DNA from: RGIG5612 sp964579345
Lineage (GTDB): Bacteria > Bacillota > Clostridia > Lachnospirales > Lachnospiraceae
Reading direction: 5' to 3'
Assembly (NCBI GenBank): GCA_964579345.1
Contig: CAZOHB010000086.1
Span: 1 to 11,359 of the forward strand
DNA: 11,359 nt
Part shown: positions 7,701 through 11,359 of the stretch, in pieces
How the letters are laid out: each line of letters opens with the position of its first letter
Position numbering within the stretch: the first letter of the stretch is position 1
Position numbers and translations under genes: made by a program
The notes under the pieces: generated by a model
The model's input: the letters and a program-made list of their open reading frames with translations, nothing else
What the model was told of the DNA's origin: nothing
Databases searched by the model: none

Positions 7701-8629
7701 TTCTGCTGCTCCTTTTTCTCCTGTTTCAGTTCTTTTTCCGCAAGAATATACTGCGGGCGATCTTTCGTTTCCATATAAATCCGTCCGATATATGAACCCA
7801 GAATGCCGATGGAAAGCATGATCATGCCGCCCATAAAAAGAATCGCGCAAAGGGTCGTTACATAACCCGGAACATCAATGCCAAAGATCAAGGTCTTTAC
7901 CAGTGTAATGATGATATAAATAAACGCCAGCAGGCAGATCACCGCACCTGAGACGGTTACGATCCGAAGCGGTACCGTGCTGAAAGAAGTCAGTCCGTCT
8001 GCCGCGTAGGAAAAAAGCTTGGACTTATTCCACTTGCTTTTCCCATTTGCTCTTGGTTTCTGTTCATACTCCAGCCAGCGGATCTCAAAACCAACCCATG
8101 CAAACAGTCCTTTGGAAAAGCGCTGGCTTTCCGAAAGGTTTAAGACGGAATCGACGAACAGACGGCTCATGCACATAAAGTCCGTCGCACCTTTTTCAAT
8201 TTTTACGCTGGATACTTTATTATTGATGCCGGTAAACATACGGGAAGAAAGGCTCGCCTTTCTTTTTGCACCGGCAGCCTGAAATCCGTCTTCCGTGACT
8301 GCCTTCAGCATCTCCGGGATCAATGCCGGCGGGTGCTGAAGATCCGCATCCATCAGAATCACAAAATCCCCTGCCGCATGCTGAAGGCCTGCAAAGATCG
8401 CAGCCTCTTTCCCGAAATTCCGGGAAAAAGAAAGATAGCTGACAGCAGGGGCTTCGGCTGCAAGGGCGCGAAGGACCGTAAGCGTTCCGTCACTGCTGCC
8501 GTCGTTGATAAAAAGGTATCGGAACTGAAAGTCCGAAAGCGTCCCGCAGACAGCCTCCGTCTCCTTCAGAAACAATGTCAGATTCTCAGCCTCATTATAG
8601 GCCGGAACAACGATCGTTACCTTCTTCAT
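7697..8629 (-). CDS. CsbB/GtrB-like polyprenyl-phosphate glycosyltransferase (GT2)
   Basis: Enzymes of this family charge undecaprenyl phosphate with a sugar from a nucleotide sugar on the cytoplasmic face of the membrane. The 310 residues start with a GT-A domain: IVVPAYNEAENL (6-17), NDGSSDGT (42-49), SRNFGKEAAI (69-78), the metal-binding DAD of MDADLQHPP (93-101), and SQRFSKGLFAW (168-178). GKSKWNKSKL (196-205) precedes two C-terminal helices (about 223-247 and 258-282), the standard GtrB/CsbB layout. The lysine- and glutamate-rich tail ends in the GTGA overlap with yfhO. GGGGAG (8641-8636) lies 6 nt before the ATG, which itself overlaps a TGA (ATGA) in the frame I assign to the upstream foldase. 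The sugar cannot be read from the sequence; GlcNAc or glucose are family precedents. Confidence 0.94.
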   Translation of the reverse strand: MKKVTIVVPAYNEAENLTLFLKETEAVCGTLSDFQFRYLFINDGSSDGTLTVLRALAAEAPAVSYLSFSRNFGKEAAIFAGLQHAAGDFVILMDADLQHPPALIPEMLKAVTEDGFQAAGAKRKASLSSRMFTGINNKVSSVKIEKGATDFMCMSRLFVDSVLNLSESQRFSKGLFAWVGFEIRWLEYEQKPRANGKSKWNKSKLFSYAADGLTSFSTVPLRIVTVSGAVICLLAFIYIIITLVKTLIFGIDVPGYVTTLCAILFMGGMIMLSIGILGSYIGRIYMETKDRPQYILAEKELKQEKKEQQK

Positions 8630-9606
8630 CGAATACTCCCCACATCGATTTTTTTCCAGTAATTGCTGTCAAAGGAAAGCTTTGTATCCTTTTGTTACTT
8701 CATAAAGATCGACAATACTCGTGANNNNNNNNNNGCGTTTCGAAAAGCCTCTTCTTTTGCGCTTGTTACGATTGCATTATAATTTGCCGCGGATTCCGCG
8801 ATCAGCTTATCATCCACACAGCGGATGATATAGTACCCGTCCTTGCTTTCGATCACTTCACTCATCTCACCGTCATTCAGCGCAAACGCGATCTGATCCA
8901 CCGAAGAGGGAAGCTCTCCGCGCTTGATCACCTGATTGGAAAGAAGGTCGAAGCCTGCCGCCTTGCAGACGGTGGAAAAATCGCCTCCGTCTTTTACCCC
9001 CTTCCAGATTTCGCGTGCCTTTGCTTCTCCTGCCGAAGAAGGCAGAACAACATAATCCGCCTGCATCACACGGGTCGAATCTTCGGTGATCTCTGCTGCA
9101 GCCTCCTCTGTGATCTGACGATAGACAGCTTCATAAACCGCTTTTTTCTCATACAGTTCGCTGGCATCATCCGCAGAGATATCATACACGTCTGTATCAT
9201 ACAGACCGGAGATCTTCGTCCATGCAGTCACCGCATCTTCTCCCGCCTGTTTTTTCTCATCCTCCGTCGGGTAAGCTGCCAGTTTGTCGGACATGACAAG
9301 CGCTGCCGTATAGCGGGTCAGCTGATCCTTCACCACATCCTTGACATAGTCATTCATCGTTTCATCTCCGATGCTGCGTCCCCAAAGAGCGGCCGGATCC
9401 TGTCCTTCTTCATAAAGCGCTTTCTCTTCCATGAGCAGGAAGACGGCCTCTGCCCTGCTGCAGGAAAAATCCCCGATCCGGATAAAAGAATCTTTCGAAG
9501 ATGGGTTTCCGATTTTTACTTCCGCGCATGCACAGAGGCAGATCGCCGCGAAAAGAGCTGTTACAACAAGTATAATTCTGTTTTTATTCATGTTCCATTT
9601 TTTCAT
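8626..9606 (-). CDS. PrsA/SurA-like lipoprotein foldase (gap and apparent frameshift at 3' end)
   Basis: A predicted extracytoplasmic peptidyl-prolyl isomerase-type chaperone. The N-terminus is a lipoprotein signal (MKKWNMNKNR, hydrophobic core, lipobox LCAC with Cys27). A SurA/PrsA-like helical region follows (about 45-175). A divergent parvulin-like segment (about 180-270) runs from MQADYVVL through KDGGDFSTVCK and IKRGELPSSVDQIAFALNDGEMSEVI to SKDGYYIIRCVDDK. The match to parvulins is distant, so catalytic activity is uncertain. Ten Ns break the gene after EAFRN. Read as given, the frame ends in TAA at 8695-8697 after an odd SRVLSIFMK. Dropping one base in the AAAAGG run (8693-8688) instead gives SIVDLYEVTKDTKLSFDSNY followed by WKKIDVGSIR and a TGA overlapping the next gene's ATG. 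I take that as the real end. The alternative annotation is 8695-9606. The ATG at 9606 has only a weak GGAAAG upstream. Confidence 0.75.
8725..8734. other. Scaffold gap (10 N)
   Basis: Ten consecutive Ns interrupt the foldase gene. Ten is often a placeholder, so the true missing length is unknown. For the frame continuing after the gap as SIVDLYEV the real length would have to be 2 modulo 3, which ten is not. Confidence 0.99.
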
Positions 9607-9626
9607 ATTAGAAAACTTTCCGATAA

Positions 9627-9655
9627 ATGTTATTTTTCTGTTGAAATAATTTCAA
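9627..9655 (-). promoter_or_regulatory. Candidate promoter for the foldase operon
   Basis: On the minus strand TTGAAA (9655-9650) and TAACAT (9632-9627) are spaced by 17 bp, about 20 bp before the foldase ATG. The -10 is only a fair match. An alternative uses TTGACC near 9692 with TAATAC 18 bp on. A promoter somewhere here is needed because the upstream neighbour is a tRNA gene pointing the other way. Confidence 0.4.
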
Positions 9656-9669
9656 AACTATTGTATTAT
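9641..9669 (+). promoter_or_regulatory. Promoter of tRNA-Thr
   Basis: TTGAAA (9641-9646) and TATTAT (9664-9669) are separated by exactly 17 bp, a good sigma-A promoter placed about 40 bp before the mature tRNA. The short leader contains TTGATG/CATCAA (9682-9698), a small hairpin that may belong to the tRNA precursor. Confidence 0.65.
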
Positions 9670-9708
9670 CTTGTTTGCGTCTTGATGGTCAACATCAAAT
9701 CGCATTAC

Positions 9709-9782
9709 GCTACTGTAGCTCAGTCGGTATGAGCGCGTCATTGGTAATGACGAGGTCGTCGGTTCGATTCCGATCAGTAGCT
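9709..9782 (+). tRNA. tRNA-Thr(GGU)
   Basis: The 74-nt cloverleaf folds completely: acceptor GCTACTG/CAGTAGC, D-stem GCTC/GAGC, anticodon stem CGTCA/TGACG around TTGGTAA (anticodon GGU, threonine), variable loop AGGTC, and T-arm GTCGG/CCGAT around TTCGATT. The discriminator base is U and no CCA is encoded, so CCA must be added enzymatically. The D-loop AGTCGGTAT is one base longer than the common form and ends in T where A21 is nearly universal. It is the only plus-strand gene in the window, with its own promoter and terminator. Confidence 0.96.
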
Positions 9783-9783
9783 G

Positions 9784-9916
9784 GAGCGAAAGGAGAAACG
9801 GACTTTCGCAAGGAAACAACCACCGTGTTTACACGCATGGTTGTTTTTTTGTGAAAGGCTGGTCCGGAAACGGACATGAGCCGAGCGAAGCGAGGCGAAT
9901 GTTTCTCCTTTCGCTC
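9784..9916. repeat. 16-bp inverted repeat flanking the tRNA terminator
   Basis: GAGCGAAAGGAGAAAC (9784-9799), two bases after the tRNA, is the exact reverse complement of 9901-9916 inside the first 81-bp repeat unit; the second unit carries a shorter match. Between the arms lies the tRNA terminator. The left arm also forms a local hairpin, GCGAAAG (9786-9792) with CTTTCGC (9803-9809). Confidence 0.8.
9814..9850 (+). terminator. Terminator of tRNA-Thr
   Basis: AACAACCA (9815-9822) pairs with TGGTTGTT (9838-9845), and the inner CGTG/CACG pair around a TTTA loop, giving an interrupted stem of about 12 bp that runs into seven T (9844-9850). On the minus strand only three T follow, so it would stop leftward transcription of the phosphoesterase gene less well. 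Confidence 0.9.
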
Positions 9917-10037
9917 AATTATTCAACCAACGTGTTTTCATGGTCCGGAAACGGACACGAGCCGAGCGTCAGCGAGGTGAGTGCTCCTCCTTTCGCTCAA
10001 TTATTCAACCAACGTGTTTGAGTGTCCGGAAACGGAT
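9861..10037. repeat. 81-bp tandem repeat, 2.2 units, with GNRA-loop hairpins
   Basis: Two full units (9861-9941 and 9942-10022) and a 15-bp start of a third (10023-10037) recur with exact 81-bp spacing. Each begins with the perfect hairpin GTCCG-GAAA-CGGAC (9862-9875 and 9943-9956; the last copy, 10024-10037, ends in T instead of C). A GAGCCGAGCG..AGCGAGG stretch follows, then 33 identical bases (9905-9937 and 9987-10019). The third copy ends one base before the phosphoesterase stop codon. The 33-base block ends in CAACCAACGTGTTT, close to the left arm of the tRNA terminator. I see no supported gene here. Confidence 0.85.
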
Positions 10038-10038
10038 C

Positions 10039-10914
10039 TTACTCTTCTCCCAAAACCTTCCGCAGAAACCGCTGCAGCCGGGGCGCTCCTTCGGAAACGG
10101 CGTCCAGGTTCGTATCTCCCAGCACAACCAGTTTATTTCCACCGTGATAATCACTTCCGGCGGTTACATCCAGATCATACTTTTCCGAAAAGCCAAGCAT
10201 CTCCCGGATCAGAGCCGGCGTAAAACCGGAATAATAGCATTCCACGCCCTGCAGGCCAAACGGCAGAAGGTGTTTCAGGCGCTGATCCATTTCCTCACCG
10301 GTGATATACTGATCCCCGTCCCCATAAGAAGGATGCGCAAGGACTGCTACTCCCCCGCTTTTCAGGATTGCCTGAATCGCATCCTGCGGCAGGGTGTAAA
10401 CATTCGGGAACTTCTTTTTATTCAGATACTCATGCATCGCTTCCTGGATGGAAGACGCATAGCCATAGCGGATCATCAGGTTCGCGATATGCGGCTTTCC
10501 CGGATTATGATGTCTTTTCAGCGCAGCAAGATCCTCTTCTTTAAAGACAAATCCAAAATCGTTGCGAATAAAATCCAGCCGTTCCTGCAGCTTTTTCATG
10601 CGGTTTGCATGCGCATGATCCACAAGTGCGCGAAGGTCCGGATCATTTTCATCATAATGATATCCCAGGATGTGGTATCTTCCCTGCTCGTCTCTGCAGG
10701 AAAACTCAATCCCATTGATGAACCGCAGACCATCTGCCGGTTCGTTCTTCAGGATCTGTTTGATCTCCGTTGCTCCGGCGATTCCGTCATGGTCTGTGAC
10801 AGAGAACAGATCCAGCCCCGTTTTACGGACATGTGAAATAATCTCCTCCGGGGAATCTGTCCCGTCGGAAGCAGTTGTATGCATATGCAAGTCTATCTTT
10901 TCCGGTAATTTCAT
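10039..10914 (-). CDS. PHP-domain phosphoesterase, TrpH/YciV-like
   Basis: The 291 residues form a metal-dependent PHP phosphoesterase. Characterised members of the TrpH/YciV (RNase AM) group remove phosphate from 3',5'-nucleotide bisphosphates or trim short RNA 5' ends. The metal-binding motifs are all present and in order: DLHMHTTASDG (8-18), VTDHDGI (39-45), GIEFSC (68-73), HILGYHY (81-87), VLAHP with His194, GVECYYSG (223-230) and GSDYHGG (253-259). A helical insertion between about 95 and 185 is normal for this group, and the length matches. The ATG at 10914 has only a weak AAAAGG upstream, 17 bp after the GtrA-like gene, so the two are probably cotranscribed. Its stop codon is followed one base later by the 81-bp repeats. 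The substrate is inferred from family only. Confidence 0.93.
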   Translation of the reverse strand: MKLPEKIDLHMHTTASDGTDSPEEIISHVRKTGLDLFSVTDHDGIAGATEIKQILKNEPADGLRFINGIEFSCRDEQGRYHILGYHYDENDPDLRALVDHAHANRMKKLQERLDFIRNDFGFVFKEEDLAALKRHHNPGKPHIANLMIRYGYASSIQEAMHEYLNKKKFPNVYTLPQDAIQAILKSGGVAVLAHPSYGDGDQYITGEEMDQRLKHLLPFGLQGVECYYSGFTPALIREMLGFSEKYDLDVTAGSDYHGGNKLVVLGDTNLDAVSEGAPRLQRFLRKVLGEE

Positions 10915-10931
10915 GTAAGTGCCTTTTCTGT

Positions 10932-11288
10932 TTATTGTTTTTCTTTTGTTCTGAATATTATAAATTTGCTGAAAATATAATTCAGGATCACAACGATCAC
11001 ATTCGTAATGATCTTCATGATCAGGTCATTAACGTGGAGTTTATCGACAAAGATCCAGAGCAGCAGCGTCTCGATCACCAATGTCAGAAGCCTTGCTCCG
11101 ACAAACTCTCCGAATTCCTTTCCGACAGTCTTCAGCTGCAGGCTTTTGCTCTCAAAGACCCAGAGCTTGTTGGTGATAAACGCAACGATCACAGCCAGGA
11201 CCCATGCGATGATATTGGAAGGAACGACTCCGAGATGGAATACATGTCCGCAGAGGACAAATACCCCATAGTTGACAACGGTCGTCAC
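10932..11288 (-). CDS. GtrA/GtcA-family polyprenyl-phosphate-sugar flippase
   Basis: GtrA/GtcA proteins are small four-helix membrane proteins thought to flip undecaprenyl-phosphate-linked sugars across the membrane. The 118 residues show the hallmarks: TTVVNYGVFVLC, SNIIAWVLAVIVAFITNKLWVF, an ARLLTLVIETLLLW helix and IITNVIVVILNYIFSKFIIF, with a basic tail. The start is unresolved. The GTG at 11288 overlaps an upstream TGA (GTGA) but has no clear ribosome binding site and would omit an HLVFGG segment (just upstream in frame) that matches the usual family start. The frame stays open to the window edge with only CTG as another possible start. It may work with the CsbB-like and YfhO proteins of the neighbouring operon. 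Confidence 0.88.
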   Translation of the reverse strand: MTTVVNYGVFVLCGHVFHLGVVPSNIIAWVLAVIVAFITNKLWVFESKSLQLKTVGKEFGEFVGARLLTLVIETLLLWIFVDKLHVNDLIMKIITNVIVVILNYIFSKFIIFRTKEKQ

Positions 11289-11359
11289 ACCGCCGAATAC
11301 CAGATGTAATAGGCGCTGGCAATAAGAGCGACAACTATCGCAATACCGATCACGATACG
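11285..11359 (-). CDS. C-terminus of an unidentified membrane protein (partial)
   Basis: From the window edge a frame is open for 24 residues, IVIGIAIVVALIASAYY followed by IWYSAV, ending in a TGA that overlaps the GTG of the flippase gene. The strongly hydrophobic composition looks like a final membrane helix rather than a chance frame, and the 4-bp overlap is the arrangement seen repeatedly in this window. Too short to assign; it could also be a shadow if the flippase actually begins further upstream. Confidence 0.35.
   Translation of the reverse strand, partial: RIVIGIAIVVALIASAYYIWYSAV

Noticed and set aside
7701..7850. N-terminal extension of the YfhO-like protein to the ATG at 7850
   Set aside because: The extension overlaps the glycosyltransferase C-terminus, has no hydrophobic or family sequence, and the GTG at 7700 has a proper ribosome binding site and stop/start overlap.
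9710..9877. Minus-strand open frame of 55 codons (MSVSGPAFHKK...NRTDDLVI...)
   Set aside because: It runs antisense through the tRNA and its terminator; NRTDDL-type products are a well-known artefact of translating tRNA genes backwards.
9760..9916. Integration site of a mobile element at the tRNA 3' end
   Set aside because: No direct copy of the tRNA 3' end is found and no integrase is present; the matching 16-mer lies outside the tRNA and is inverted.
9861..10037. Short CRISPR array
   Set aside because: Only about two 81-bp units, the similarity covers most of the unit including the would-be spacer, and no cas genes are nearby.
9940..10836. Plus-strand open frame of 298 codons
   Set aside because: It lies opposite the well-supported PHP phosphoesterase and inside the repeats, has low-complexity basic composition and no recognisable domain.

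Overview
The window looks like a scaffolded draft assembly of a gut-type Clostridia, most likely Lachnospiraceae. I infer this from the moderate GC content, the strong AGGAGG ribosome binding sites, a Clostridia-style rpsB-tsf pair, a large secreted papain-family protease with Lachnospiraceae-type C-terminal repeats, and a CsbB/YfhO/GtrA glycosylation set. All protein genes are on the minus strand. The only plus-strand gene is a tRNA-Thr. A run of ten Ns at 8725-8734 marks a scaffold gap.

Read in the direction of transcription (high to low coordinates), the first block is a partial membrane-protein C-terminus at the window edge. It is followed by a GtrA-family flippase (10932-11288, start uncertain) and a TrpH-like PHP phosphoesterase (10039-10914). 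Next is a non-coding stretch of about 430 bp. It holds an 81-bp tandem repeat carrying a perfect GTCCG-GAAA-CGGAC hairpin, a tRNA-Thr(GGU) on the plus strand with its own promoter and terminator, and a palindrome where two divergent promoters appear to share their -35 region.

The second block, about 7.4 kb, reads as one operon of four genes joined by 4-bp stop/start overlaps: a PrsA/SurA-like lipoprotein foldase (8626-9606, interrupted by the N gap and an apparent frameshift), a CsbB/GtrB-type polyprenyl-phosphate glycosyltransferase (7697-8629), a YfhO-family GT-C membrane protein (5124-7700, GTG start) and a secreted C1A cysteine protease with lectin-like and fibronectin type III domains (2170-5127). 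A strong intrinsic terminator at 2110-2148 ends it. In Bacillus and Listeria, CsbB-, GtcA- and YfhO-type proteins act together: one charges undecaprenyl phosphate with a sugar, one flips it, and one transfers it to a cell-surface polymer. All three activities are present here, with the flippase in the adjacent block. The tight coupling to a foldase and a surface protease is the most interesting functional hint in the window.

The last block is the ribosomal rpsB-tsf operon, with a good promoter, a structured 5' leader of about 170 nt that is a candidate autoregulatory site, and a stable hairpin between the two genes. tsf carries a long internal insertion and loses family similarity at its extreme C-terminus close to the window edge, which may be truncation or an assembly join.
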